DNA from: Nonomuraea wenchangensis
GTDB lineage: Bacteria; Actinomycetota; Actinomycetes; Streptosporangiales; Streptosporangiaceae
Direction: 5' to 3'
DNA length: 64,000 bases
Assembly: GCF_900111685.1 (NCBI RefSeq)
Contig: NZ_FOHX01000010.1
Location: 124,001-188,000 of the forward strand
Part shown: positions 1 to 8,482 of the stretch, one piece after another
How the letters are laid out: the number at the start of each line of letters is the position of its first letter
Position numbering within the stretch: the first letter of the stretch is position 1
Translations under genes and position numbers: made by a program
The notes under the pieces: generated by a model
The model's input: only the letters and a program-made list of their open reading frames with translations
What the model was told of the DNA's origin: nothing
Databases searched by the model: none

Positions 1-475
1 AGGCCTTGCCGAGGCCCTCGCAGGCCGGGCACATGCCCTCGGCCAGGTTGAAGCTGAAGGCGGAGGCGGAGCCGACGTGGGGGACGCCGACGCGGCTGAA
101 GATGATGCGCAGCATGGTGTGCGCGTCGGTGGCGGTGCCCACGGTGGAGCGGGCGTTGGCGCCCATGCGCTCCTGGTCGACGATGATCGCGGCGCTCAGG
201 TTGTGCAGGGCGTCCACGTCAGGGCGGGCCTGGCTCGGCATGAAGCCCTGCACGAACGCGCTGTAGGTCTCGTCGATGAGCCGCCGCGACTCGGCGGCGA
301 TGGTGTCGAAGACGAGCGAGGACTTGCCCGAGCCGGACACCCCGGTGAAGACGGTGAGCCGGCGCTTGGGGATGTCGAGGGAGACGTCCTTGAGGTTGTT
401 CTCCCGGGCGCCACGGACCTGGATGAGGTCGTGGCCGTCGGCGGCGGTGTGGTCGTGGCGGTGCGTGGGAACCAC
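1..475 (-). CDS. UvrA-like excinuclease ABC-type ATPase (C-terminal part outside window)
   Basis: The reading frame runs off the left edge, so only about the first 158 residues are visible. They begin with a nucleotide-binding core: the GARENNLKDV strand is followed by Walker A GVSGSGKSS at residues 45-53 and FDTIAAESRR, as in UvrA proteins. A zinc-type CPAC motif appears near the cut. UvrA binds damaged DNA in nucleotide excision repair. The region after Walker A (ETYSAFVQGFMPSQ) differs from canonical UvrA (SLSAYARQFL) and resembles the UvrA-like paralogues of actinomycetes that are often linked to drug tolerance; that subtype is an inference. The GTG start at 475 is preceded by AAAGGGG at good spacing. 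A 22-bp inverted repeat lies upstream. Confidence 0.85.
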   Translation of the reverse strand, partial: MVPTHRHDHTAADGHDLIQVRGARENNLKDVSLDIPKRRLTVFTGVSGSGKSSLVFDTIAAESRRLIDETYSAFVQGFMPSQARPDVDALHNLSAAIIVDQERMGANARSTVGTATDAHTMLRIIFSRVGVPHVGSASAFSFNLAEGMCPACEGLGKA

Positions 476-556
476 GGGACCCCTTTGTCGGCGAGATTGC
501 TTAGGGCGTAAGGAGTTAGCCGGGACAGCGTACATCGTCCCGGGTGCTCCGTGTTC

Positions 557-578
557 GGCGTACAGCGTACCGTACGCC
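557..578. promoter_or_regulatory. Inverted repeat upstream of uvrA-like gene, possible operator
   Basis: GGCGTAC and GTACGCC form perfect 7-bp arms 8 bp apart. The 9-mer ACAGCGTAC also occurs twice as a direct repeat, at 525-533 and 562-570. The site lies about 80 bp upstream of the UvrA-like start and just past the end of the aminotransferase gene, so it could be a regulator-binding site for the UvrA-like gene. No regulator gene is next to it. Confidence 0.35.
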
Positions 579-592
579 CTACGCCCCAGCGC

Positions 593-1777
593 TCAGGCGG
601 ACAGGGGGTTCGCGTGCCGGTGGTGCAGGCCGATCACCGGGATCTCGTGCAGGCTGCCCGAGTACAGGAACTGGGTCATGCCGATGAGCAGCCGCCGTAC
701 GTCCTCCTGGGGGCGCACCACCAGGCGCAGGAACTGGCTGGTGGTGCCGAGCTTGTTGCCGCACTCGCGGACGTACACGCCGTGCTCGGTCAGCAGGTGG
801 TCGCGCAGCGGCACCCCGTCGTGCCCCGGCGGCAGCTTGACCAGCAGGAAGTTGCCCTGCGAGGCGTACACCGACAGCCCCGGCATGGTGCTGAGCTGCT
901 GGAACATCGCCCGCCGGTCGCTGGAGAGGCGTCGCAGGCTCTCCTGGTACTCGGCGCCGAACTGCTTCATCAGGAACACCATGACCTCGGCGAAGGAGTT
1001 GAGGTTCCACTTGGGCAGCGCGTCGCGCACCCGCCCCGCCAGCGCCGGGTTGGCGACCATGTAGCCGAAGCGGATGCCGTGCAGGCCGAAGTTCTTGCCC
1101 AGGCTGCGCAGCACGATCACGTTGGGCCGCACCGCCGCCTCTGCCGCCACGCCCGGGTACGGCTCGGCGTCCACGAACTCGCCGAACGACTCGTCGATGA
1201 TCACCAGGTCGAGGTCGATGAGCTCGTCCATCAGCCGGACGACCTCGTGCTTGGGCAGATAGCCGCCGTCGGGGTTGTTGGGGTTGCAGATCACCGCCAC
1301 GCGCGAGCCGCGGGTGCGGACGAACGAGACGTAGTCGGCCACGTCGAGGGCGAAGTTGCGGCTCTCCAGCAGCGGATACATGTCCACCCGCTTGCCGGTC
1401 TCCAGCGGCTGGTCGGTCCACCGGCCGAAGGTCGGGATCGGCACCGCCAGGCTCTCGCGCACCAGCAGGTGGTCGATCCAGGTGATCAGCTCCGTGGAGC
1501 CGTTGCCCATGGCGACCGTCTGAGGGTGCAGCCCCAGCGTGGCGCACAGCTCGGCGGTGATCGTGGCGGCGTCGCTCGGGTAGAACTTGAGTATCGTCTC
1601 CAGATTCCTCCCGAGGTGCTCGAAGATCTCGGGCGTCGGGAAGTACGGGTTGCACGGTATGCAGAAGTCCACCGGTGCGCGCTCTCCGGCGGAGCCGCGC
1701 AACAGTGAGAAGTACGAAGGGCTGTGCGCCTGTGTACGCAGCAGGCTGAGCTCCACGACACCTCCATGGAACACCAC
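593..1777 (-). CDS. PLP-dependent class I/II aminotransferase (histidinol-phosphate aminotransferase-like)
   Basis: This is a fold-type I PLP enzyme of up to 394 residues. Landmarks are PCNPYFPTPE near the N-terminus, the CNPNNPDGGYLP loop, IIDESFGEFVD with the Asp that contacts the pyridine nitrogen, and SLGKNFGLHGIRFGY with the Schiff-base Lys. These match the HisC/CobD-like branch; the C-terminal Arg region (LRLVVRPQED) is present. No his or cob genes are nearby, so the substrate is unknown. The start is uncertain: ATG at 1777, or GTG at 1756 just after a GGAGG. The latter is attractive although the spacing is short. The gene lies 41 bp downstream of the SpoIIE phosphatase gene on the same strand and may be cotranscribed with it. 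Confidence 0.85.
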   Translation of the reverse strand: MVFHGGVVELSLLRTQAHSPSYFSLLRGSAGERAPVDFCIPCNPYFPTPEIFEHLGRNLETILKFYPSDAATITAELCATLGLHPQTVAMGNGSTELITWIDHLLVRESLAVPIPTFGRWTDQPLETGKRVDMYPLLESRNFALDVADYVSFVRTRGSRVAVICNPNNPDGGYLPKHEVVRLMDELIDLDLVIIDESFGEFVDAEPYPGVAAEAAVRPNVIVLRSLGKNFGLHGIRFGYMVANPALAGRVRDALPKWNLNSFAEVMVFLMKQFGAEYQESLRRLSSDRRAMFQQLSTMPGLSVYASQGNFLLVKLPPGHDGVPLRDHLLTEHGVYVRECGNKLGTTSQFLRLVVRPQEDVRRLLIGMTQFLYSGSLHEIPVIGLHHRHANPLSA

Positions 1778-1818
1778 GTGTCCGATGTGTGGAGATACGC
1801 GCTACTTGCCGCAGTGGT

Positions 1819-2919
1819 TCATGAGGGTCTGGGGGTCCTGGTCAGGGTCAGGATCGCGATGTCGTCGCGCGGCGGCGCGCCGGTGAAGCGACGCACGTCC
1901 GCGCCGACCGTCTCGGCCAGGCGGCGGGGCGGATGCCTGGCCCACGTGCGCAGCCGCGCGGCCAGCGGGTAGAACGAGCCCTCGCTGTCGCGGGCCTCGG
2001 TGACGCCGTCGGTGCACAGCAGCATGGTCGCCCCGGTGGGGAAGGCGAACCAGGCGACGGCACGCGGGCCGGGAGCCAGGTCGGCCAGGCCGAGCGGCAC
2101 CGCGGGCTCGCCGAGCCCGGCCTGGTAGGCCCGCCCGTCCTGGATGATGTACGGGGCGATGTGCCCGCAGTTGACCGCCTCCACCACGGGGCCGCGGCGG
2201 ATGTCCAGCACCAGGGCGGTCACCAGGCGGTGGGGCTCGCCGCCGCGGCCGGCGCCCAGATTGTGCCGGGTCACCGCCGACTCCATCGCCTCCACCACCC
2301 CGATCAGGGTGGGCTCGCGGTAGGCGGCCTCGCGGAAGGCCCCGAGCACGGCGAGCGCGGTGCCGATCGCCGGCAGGCCCTTGCCCTGGACGTCGGCGAT
2401 GAGCAGGCGGGTGCCGTGGGGGGAGGCGGCCACCTCGTACATGTCGCCGCCCACCATCGCGTCCTCCTCGACCGGCTGGTAGAGGCCGTCCACGACGACG
2501 TCGCCGCTGCGCAGGGGGAGCGGGCGGACGATCTGCCGCTGGAGCGCCGCCGCGGCCGAGCGCAGCCGGTAGACCTCCTCCTCGCGGTGCACCCGGTAGC
2601 GGCAGCTGATCATGGCCGCCACGCCGAACAGCGCCGCGAACCCCGCGGCGAGCAGGTTGTCGCCCAGGTCGGCCCCCAGGTAGGCGAGCGTGCCTACCAT
2701 CGCCAGCACCACCCACGCGGACGCGAACGCGGTCTGCCGCAGGTTGCCGAGCCCCGCCACGATCGAGGGCAGGAAGACCAGCAGCGGCAGCAGGCGCACC
2801 GCCGTCCCGGTGAACGTGTCGAGGGCGATCAGCGCCATGGTGACGCAGACGAGCGCCCCCAGGAACACCGGCGTCGAAAGGGAAGGGCCCACACGCCGCC
2901 GTTCACCGCCATTCGCCAC
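1819..2919 (-). CDS. Membrane-anchored SpoIIE-type PP2C serine phosphatase
   Basis: The protein has 366 residues. The N-terminal ~105 residues hold four or so hydrophobic segments (for example FLGALVCVTMALIAL and LLPLLVFLPSIVAGL). The rest is a PPM/SpoIIE phosphatase domain with metal-binding landmarks GGDMYE, IADVQGKG, CTDGVTEARD and the terminal PRDDIAIL. Such enzymes dephosphorylate STAS-domain anti-anti-sigma factors in partner-switching pathways; the partner here is unknown. The GTG start at 2919 has GAGGG upstream. The gene is divergent from the LanB-like gene and may be cotranscribed with the downstream aminotransferase. It is one of three SpoIIE-family phosphatases in the window. Confidence 0.9.
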   Translation of the reverse strand: MANGGERRRVGPSLSTPVFLGALVCVTMALIALDTFTGTAVRLLPLLVFLPSIVAGLGNLRQTAFASAWVVLAMVGTLAYLGADLGDNLLAAGFAALFGVAAMISCRYRVHREEEVYRLRSAAAALQRQIVRPLPLRSGDVVVDGLYQPVEEDAMVGGDMYEVAASPHGTRLLIADVQGKGLPAIGTALAVLGAFREAAYREPTLIGVVEAMESAVTRHNLGAGRGGEPHRLVTALVLDIRRGPVVEAVNCGHIAPYIIQDGRAYQAGLGEPAVPLGLADLAPGPRAVAWFAFPTGATMLLCTDGVTEARDSEGSFYPLAARLRTWARHPPRRLAETVGADVRRFTGAPPRDDIAILTLTRTPRPS

Positions 2920-3281
2920 GGCCGTCCCTCATTCCGCGCCGTCGTTCCCCCGTCCCGGTGAGTCGTGCCCGGCTCGGCGGGTGCGGAAAACAACGGGACC
3001 GGGCCGGGCGCGGACAATTACCCGCCATTCCTATAAGAAATTATCCGCCGCTGGCACCGCCGTCATGGGCGGGTTGTGCAGCCCTGATATGCCCACGACT
3101 ACGGAAAGTAAACGTCCGTGACTCGCATGAAGTGATATGTCGGGTTTGATGAGGATTTATCCGGTGCGGAGGGTTAGCCGAGTGTGACGATTTCTCATCA
3201 CGGAACACATTGACAGAAGTAAATGATCTTGTAAATATCTGTGTTACCGCATTCCGAAAAATAACCCTGAGAAAGGGGAAC
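2920..3281. promoter_or_regulatory. Divergent intergenic region with AT-richer promoter for the LanB-like operon
   Basis: This 362-bp gap separates the SpoIIE gene (minus) from the LanB-like gene (plus) and is clearly more AT-rich than its surroundings from about 3010 on. TTGACA at 3210-3215 followed after 16-17 bp by TAAATA/AAATAT gives a plausible promoter, with a leader of about 35 nt before the GTG at 3282. An 11-bp inverted repeat with two mismatches (GCGGACAATTA at 3010-3020 and AAATTATCCGC at 3038-3048) could be an operator. I found no convincing small precursor-peptide gene here: the short frames lack ribosome-binding sites. Confidence 0.5.
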
Positions 3282-5702
3282 GTGTACATGGGCGAACCCG
3301 GCACGTTGCAAGACCGCGAGTGGACCCTGTTGCCGGCCGCGGTCGTCAGGACCGCCGGGTTCCCCTGGGAGCTCGTCCAATCCCTGGCCTGTCCCAGGGC
3401 CGCGGAGACCGCGGCCGCCGTCGCCCTGCTGGAGACGCGGGCCCTCGGCCTGCTCGCCGGCGCACCGGCCCGCCGCGAGGCCCGTCCGTCCGGCCCGCAC
3501 GCCGGCCGGACGGGCGCCTCCCGGCTGCCGCGCGGGCTCCGCGGCCGCCTGCGCCGCCTGCGCCCCCTGCCGCCCGGCACCCCGGGCCCCGAGGACTGGC
3601 TCGCCGACTGGAACCACGTCACCGGCCTGCTGGAGGAGGCCAGGCTCGCCCTCGCCGAGGTGGTCGCCGCCGACACCGCGCTGGCCAGGGCGGCCGTCGC
3701 CGGCGTCGCCTCCGACGAGCGCTTCCTCGACGCCCTCGTCTGCTCCGCCCCCGCCGCCTACCGTGAGCTGCGGCGCGGCCCCGCCGACCCCGCCAGGCTC
3801 GCCACCCACGTGCAGCGGCTGGCCACCCGGGCCGCCCCGACCGGCTTCCACGCCCCCATCGGCGCCACCCGCGTCGAGCCCGCCCTCCCCAGCGGCTATA
3901 CCTGGGCCGGATACCGCGAGCTCAGCAGCCGCCACGCCTACCCCGCCGCCCGTGTCGGCGAGGCGCTCCAGCAGCGTCTCCTCGCCGACCCCGCCGTCGT
4001 CGCCGGGCTCGTGCCCCGCCTGCGCGCCGGCGTGGCGCCCCCGAGCGACGCCGCCGCCTTCGCCGCCCGCTGCGACGGCCGCCGCACCGTCGCCGAGATC
4101 GCCGCCGACTGCGGCATCAGCATGGAACGGGCCTCGGCCGCGCTCGCCGTCGCGGTGCGCCGCGGGCTGCTCACCCACGACCTCTGCCCGCCCGCCACCG
4201 TCCCCGACCCGGTCGGCTGGCTGCTGGCGCGGCTGCCCGGCGACGACGCGCCCGCCGTGCAGGAACGCGGCCTCGTGGCCGCCCGCGGCGTGCCCGCGCA
4301 GCAGCCGCGGCCCGCGCTCGCCGGCCCCCGCGCCGCCGGGAGCGCCGACCTGCCCGTCGCACGGCGCGTCCGCGAGATCGCCGGCCTGCTGGAGCACTAC
4401 CCCGCCGCCGCGCCCGAGGTGAAGCTGGCCGTGCAGAGCCGCATCGAGGCCCTCGCCGGCATCGGGCAGCGGGCCGGGCGCGACGAACGCCTCATCGTGC
4501 ACGAGGCCGCCGCCGGCACCCTCCGCCTCACCGCCGGCGGGCCGCTCGCCGCTGACCTGCGCGAACGCGTGCCCGCCGCGCTGGCCCTGCTCGCCGAGGA
4601 GGCCGAGCTGACCAGGCTGCGCACCAACCGGCTGCTCGCCGCGCGGCTCGGCGCCGGCACGTTCGCGCTGACCGAGGCGCTGGGCGCGGCCGGCGATCTT
4701 GAGGTGTGCCACGGGGACCGGATCGCCGGGCTCGTCCGCGCCGCGCCGCCCGGCGCCGCCGTACTCGACCTGGCCGCGGTGGCCGGCGCGCCCGTGCCGC
4801 CGGGCGCGCCCGTGCTCTGCGCGGCCGACGTCATGGTGGCGGCGGCGTCGCTGGAGGCGTACGAGGGGGGCGTCACCCCGCTGGTCATCGACGCGCTCCA
4901 CGACGCGCCCCGGCTCGGCCCGTGGGAGCCGCCGCCCGTCCGCGACGGCGCCGCGCTCGTCGCCGAGCGGGACGCCGCCGTGGCCCGCGTGCTCGACGGC
5001 TTCACCGCGCTCAACGTCGTCTCGCCCCGCGCCGACGGCCTGCCCCCGCTCGAACTGCCCGGCCCCGTCCTGGAGCACGGCGGCGCGACGGCCGGCCCCC
5101 GGCGGCGCCGGCTCGGACTCGGCGACCTCTACGTCCACAGCGACGGCCACCGGGCCGTGCTGCGCGCCAAAGGCACCGGCGAGACGCTGATGTTCCACAA
5201 CGGCGGGCCGGGCAGCGCCCTGCGCACCGCGCTCGCGCTGCCCGGGCTCCGCCCGCCCGTCCTGCCCCGCCTGCCCGCCCTGCCCCGCCTCACCTGGGGG
5301 AACGTCGTGCTCGCACGGCGGCGCTGGCAGCTCGGGCGGGCCGCGTCCGAGCCGCTGCGGCACGCCTCGGGCTCGGGCGAGCGCGACCTGCTGCTCGCCA
5401 TGGCCAGGCTGCGCGAGACGCACGACCTGCCCCGCACCTTCTTCGCCGCCGCCGGCCCCGCCGACCGGCACCCCCTCTACGTCGACACCCGCGCCCCCTC
5501 ACTCATCGCCGAACTGGCCGCCCTGGCCGGGACCGCCGGCGACCGGCTCACGCTCACCGAGGCCCTGCCGGGGCCCGACGACTGCTGGCTGCGCGAGGGC
5601 GGGCTGCGCTTCGCCGCCGTGCTGCGCTGCGTCTACCTGCGGCCCGCCGGGCGTCCCGGCGCCGGCCCGTGCCCCCGTCCCCGGACGGAGGAACGCGCCT
5701 GA
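3282..5702 (+). CDS. Lantibiotic dehydratase N-terminal-type protein (LanB glutamylation domain / PEARL-like)
   Basis: The protein has 806 residues from the GTG at 3282, which follows GAAAGGGG at proper spacing; an ATG at 3288 is the alternative. The frame extends back to 3210 but overlaps the promoter, so that longer start was rejected. LanB-like landmarks include LLPAAVVRTAGFP near the start, the conserved patch RLATRAAPTGFHAPIG at about residue 180, and the C-terminal pattern YVDTRAPSLIAEL then EALPGPDDCWL. This corresponds to the tRNA-dependent glutamylation domain only; the elimination (SpaB_C) domain is missing. Family members either glutamylate Ser/Thr in split LanB systems or, as PEARLs, add amino acids to a peptide C-terminus. 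It overlaps the next gene (TGATG), so the two products probably act together. No precursor peptide was found. Confidence 0.8.
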   Translation: MYMGEPGTLQDREWTLLPAAVVRTAGFPWELVQSLACPRAAETAAAVALLETRALGLLAGAPARREARPSGPHAGRTGASRLPRGLRGRLRRLRPLPPGTPGPEDWLADWNHVTGLLEEARLALAEVVAADTALARAAVAGVASDERFLDALVCSAPAAYRELRRGPADPARLATHVQRLATRAAPTGFHAPIGATRVEPALPSGYTWAGYRELSSRHAYPAARVGEALQQRLLADPAVVAGLVPRLRAGVAPPSDAAAFAARCDGRRTVAEIAADCGISMERASAALAVAVRRGLLTHDLCPPATVPDPVGWLLARLPGDDAPAVQERGLVAARGVPAQQPRPALAGPRAAGSADLPVARRVREIAGLLEHYPAAAPEVKLAVQSRIEALAGIGQRAGRDERLIVHEAAAGTLRLTAGGPLAADLRERVPAALALLAEEAELTRLRTNRLLAARLGAGTFALTEALGAAGDLEVCHGDRIAGLVRAAPPGAAVLDLAAVAGAPVPPGAPVLCAADVMVAAASLEAYEGGVTPLVIDALHDAPRLGPWEPPPVRDGAALVAERDAAVARVLDGFTALNVVSPRADGLPPLELPGPVLEHGGATAGPRRRRLGLGDLYVHSDGHRAVLRAKGTGETLMFHNGGPGSALRTALALPGLRPPVLPRLPALPRLTWGNVVLARRRWQLGRAASEPLRHASGSGERDLLLAMARLRETHDLPRTFFAAAGPADRHPLYVDTRAPSLIAELAALAGTAGDRLTLTEALPGPDDCWLREGGLRFAAVLRCVYLRPAGRPGAGPCPRPRTEERA

Positions 5703-7153
5703 TGGACGTGCCCGACGTGCTCGTCGTGCCTCCGCTGGCGGACTTCACCACCGTGGTGGCGCCGCCCGCCGGGACGGCGCTCCTCGACCTCAACGAGCAT
5801 CTCGTCCGGCGGCTCGCCGACCCCGCCCGGCTGCGGGCCGCCGCCGACCGGCGGCCAGGAGGGCCGCTCACCGCGCTGATCGGGCGGGCCGCGGCCGCCA
5901 TCCTGGCGCGGGGGGCGTACGACGACGCCCACGTACGTGCCGTCGGCGCCGCGCTGGGCCTGGCCGCGGATCCGGCCGTCCGGCTCGCCGTGGACGCTCT
6001 GGAGCTCACCGAGGGCAGCGAGGAGAGCAGCCGCGACCTGCTCGGCGCGGCCCGCAGGTGCGAGCTGTTCGCGCCCGAGATCGAGCTGGCCAGGGAGGTG
6101 ACGCGCGGGCGGCGGGCGCACGTCCTGATCGACCGCGCCGACCAGCTCCCGGCCGCGTTCGCGCTGGTCGCCGCCCTGGGGGAGGGCGTGACCCTGTGCG
6201 GGCGGCACGTCGCCGAGCACCGGGGGGCGCTGCGGCGGATCCCGGAGCTGGCCGGGGTGAGGTGGGGCGGCTGGTCACCCGACCAGCTGATCAGACCGCC
6301 CTGGTGCGGACGCGACGGAGGGGAGGCGACCGGCTCGGGACGCGGGGGCGTCGAGCCGGTGCGGTGGATCGTGGGGACCCGGCCGGTGCCCGGGGGCGGG
6401 GCGCCGTGGGCGGGGCGGCTGGACGTGGCGCGGGCGGCGGCGCTCCCGGGGGAGGCGCTGGCCCGGTGCCGGGGGCTGACGCTGATGCTCACCCGCGTCG
6501 ACTTCCTGGGCGTGGCCACCGGCCTCACCGGCGGGGCCGCCGACCTGCGCCGCCTGCGGGCCGCGCTGCCGCCGGGCGTGCCGGTGACGGGCGAGCTGGC
6601 GGTGGGCGCGCCCGGCGTCACCGCCGAGGCGGCGGAGGAGTCGGCGGAGCTGCTGGCGGGCGGGCTCGCGGGGGTACGGCCGGCGGGGGTCCGGCCGTAC
6701 CGGATGGCGGTGCGCGCGCCCTGGACGGCGGGCGGCGTGCTGCGGCGCCCGCCCAGGGCGGGCCACGACCTGGCCCGGTGGACGGAGTTCGACGCGCCGG
6801 GCGGCATGTCGCAGGACGAGGTCACGATCCTCCTGCGGCGGTGGCTGGAGCGGCTGCCGGGCGTGCCGGCCGGGCGGCTGGCGGCCTGCTCCGTCGCCGG
6901 GCCCGCCGCCCCCGGCCCGCCGGGCGCGGCCTGGGACCCCTGCACGGAGGTGGTCGCGGGCGCGGGGCCCGACGGGCGGGGGCCGGGGACGTTCGCCGTC
7001 AACCTGCGTTCCGGCCGGTCGATCCGGCTGCACCACCTCCTGGTCGCCCCGGTCAGCCGCCTGGCCGCCGACCCGCACGCCCTCGACCACCTGGCCGAGC
7101 CCGCCCGCCGCCGCCTGACGGCCGAGCTCGCCGCGGCCGGCGTCCTGCGGTAG
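5702..7153 (+). CDS. Unknown protein, possible B12-binding/radical-SAM-like fold without the cluster motif
   Basis: The 483-residue product is translationally coupled to the LanB-like gene (TGATG overlap). I do not recognise it firmly. The start VLVVPPLADF...ALLDLNEHL resembles the opening of B12-dependent radical-SAM proteins (PPLG...VLDLN). A segment around residues 140-180, with ALVAALGEGVTLCGRHVAEH followed by ELAGVRWG, looks like the GGPH region of their cobalamin domain. Around residue 300, GVPVTGELAVGAPGVTAE resembles the inner strand of a radical-SAM barrel. No CxxxCxxC motif is present, so if it belongs to this fold it should have lost the [4Fe-4S] cluster. It may act as a scaffold or partner in RiPP-type maturation. 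This is an inference; HMM comparison would decide. Confidence 0.5.
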   Translation: MDVPDVLVVPPLADFTTVVAPPAGTALLDLNEHLVRRLADPARLRAAADRRPGGPLTALIGRAAAAILARGAYDDAHVRAVGAALGLAADPAVRLAVDALELTEGSEESSRDLLGAARRCELFAPEIELAREVTRGRRAHVLIDRADQLPAAFALVAALGEGVTLCGRHVAEHRGALRRIPELAGVRWGGWSPDQLIRPPWCGRDGGEATGSGRGGVEPVRWIVGTRPVPGGGAPWAGRLDVARAAALPGEALARCRGLTLMLTRVDFLGVATGLTGGAADLRRLRAALPPGVPVTGELAVGAPGVTAEAAEESAELLAGGLAGVRPAGVRPYRMAVRAPWTAGGVLRRPPRAGHDLARWTEFDAPGGMSQDEVTILLRRWLERLPGVPAGRLAACSVAGPAAPGPPGAAWDPCTEVVAGAGPDGRGPGTFAVNLRSGRSIRLHHLLVAPVSRLAADPHALDHLAEPARRRLTAELAAAGVLR

Positions 7154-7258
7154 GGCGGGGAGGAAGTGACCGGGGCACGGCACCGCGTTGGCGGGGAGGG
7201 GGTGACCGGGCACGGCGCCGCGTCGGGCACCATGGAAGGCGTGACACTAGGCGGCACC

Positions 7259-8095
7259 ATGGAGGCGTCACCCGGCGGTCTCGACGAGCTGGACGCGCTG
7301 GTCGGCCGGGGCGGGGTGGCGGTGCTGAGCGGCGCCGGGCTGTCCACCGAGTCGGGCATCCCCGACTACCGGGGACCGACCGGGCAGGCGCGGCGGGCCG
7401 AACCGATGACCTACCAGCGTTTCGTCGCCAGCCAGGAGGCGCGGCGGCGTTACTGGGCGCGCAGCCACGTCGGCTGGCGGCAGATCGGCCTGGCCAGGCC
7501 CAACGCCGGGCACCGCGCCGTGGCCGCGCTGGAGCGGCACGGCCTGGTCAGTGGCATCGTCACCCAGAACGTCGACGGCCTGCACCAGGCGGCCGGCGCG
7601 GACCGGGTGATCGAGCTGCACGGCGGCCTCGACCGGGTGATGTGCCTGAGCTGCCGCGAGCGCACGCCGCGCGCCGAGCTGGACCGCCGGCTGCGCGAGG
7701 CCAATCCCGGCTGGGCGGCCACCAGCGACGTGATCAACCCTGACGGCGACGCGGTGCTCACGGACGAGCAGGTCGCCGGGTTCCGCGTGGTCGACTGCAC
7801 CGGCTGCGGCGGCCTGCTCAAGCCGGACGTGGTGTTCTTCGGCGAGAACGTTCCGCGCCCGCGCGTCGAGGAGTGCTTCGCCGTCGTGGAGAGCGCCCGC
7901 GCGCTGCTCGTGCTCGGCTCCTCGCTGGCGATCAGGTCGGGGCTGCGGTTCGTGCGGCGGGCGGCGGCGCGCGGCGTCCCGATCGCGATCGTCAACCAGG
8001 GCCCGACCGGCGGCGACGCCGACGCCGCGCTGCTCGTGGACGCCCCGCTCGGCGCGACCCTGACCGCCCTGGCCGGCCGGCTGGGTGCACAATAG
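7259..8095 (+). CDS. Sir2-family NAD-dependent protein deacylase (sirtuin)
   Basis: Sirtuin signatures are all visible: GAGLSTESGIPDYRG for NAD binding, TQNVDGLH, the catalytic His in ELHGG, and two zinc Cys pairs (CLSC and CTGCGG) separated by an insert, followed by LKPDVVFFGE and GSSLAIRSG. It removes acyl groups from protein lysines using NAD in the cytoplasm. The start is ambiguous. ATG 7259 gives 278 residues; ATG 7232, GTG 7202 and ATG 7166 are in frame and would add a low-complexity extension not seen in the family core. The gene begins about 100 bp after the LanB-like pair and is followed 5 bp later by the YchJ-like gene. Confidence 0.92.
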   Translation: MEASPGGLDELDALVGRGGVAVLSGAGLSTESGIPDYRGPTGQARRAEPMTYQRFVASQEARRRYWARSHVGWRQIGLARPNAGHRAVAALERHGLVSGIVTQNVDGLHQAAGADRVIELHGGLDRVMCLSCRERTPRAELDRRLREANPGWAATSDVINPDGDAVLTDEQVAGFRVVDCTGCGGLLKPDVVFFGENVPRPRVEECFAVVESARALLVLGSSLAIRSGLRFVRRAAARGVPIAIVNQGPTGGDADAALLVDAPLGATLTALAGRLGAQ

Positions 8096-8100
8096 GGCGC

Positions 8101-8478
8101 ATGCCCGCCCGACCGTGCCCCTGCGGCCTGCCCGCCCCCTACGACGACTGCTGCGGCCGGCTGCACCGCGGCGAGACGGCGGCGGCCACCGCCGAGCAGC
8201 TCATGCGCTCGCGTTTCAGCGCGTTCGCCGTGGGCGACGCGGCCTACCTGCTGCGCACCTGGCATCCGGCCGGCCGCCCGGCCCGGCTCGACCTCGACAA
8301 GCGGCTGCGCTGGACCCGGCTGGAGGTCCTGGAGGCCACGGGCGGCAGCGTCGTGCACACCGAGGGCACGGTCCGCTTCCGCGCCCACTACGTGGAGCGC
8401 GGGCGGCCGGGCGAGATGGAGGAGCACAGCCGGTTCGTCCGGCTGGACGGGCGCTGGGTCTACGCCGGGGCGCTCTGA
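8101..8478 (+). CDS. YchJ-family (UPF0225) protein
   Basis: The 125-residue product begins with the SEC-C-like metal-binding motif PCPCGLPAPYDDCCGRLH and continues with AEQLMRSRFSAFAVGDAAYLLRTWHP, the hallmark of YchJ/UPF0225 proteins. The C-terminal half is NTF2-like (RFRAHYVERG...SRFVRLDGRWVYAGA). The function is not established; a zinc-binding role is expected. It starts 5 bp after the sirtuin stop and is probably cotranscribed. It converges with the methyltransferase gene with only 4 bp between stops. Confidence 0.88.
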   Translation: MPARPCPCGLPAPYDDCCGRLHRGETAAATAEQLMRSRFSAFAVGDAAYLLRTWHPAGRPARLDLDKRLRWTRLEVLEATGGSVVHTEGTVRFRAHYVERGRPGEMEEHSRFVRLDGRWVYAGAL

Positions 8479-8482
8479 GCCG

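Noticed and set aside
3065..3121. Short plus-strand frame (MGGLCSPDMPTTTESKRP) as a RiPP precursor for the LanB-like enzyme
   Set aside because: It lacks a ribosome-binding site, lies upstream of the promoter proposed for the operon and has no leader-like region.
3210..3281. Upstream ATG extension of the LanB-like protein
   Set aside because: The extension covers the TTGACA promoter region, and a GTG at 3282 has a strong ribosome-binding site.
3041..5471. Long minus-strand open frames (211 and 757 codons) across the LanB-like gene
   Set aside because: Their translations are low-complexity Gly/Arg/Ala runs with no family motifs, while the plus frame shows conserved LanB patterns. They result from high GC.
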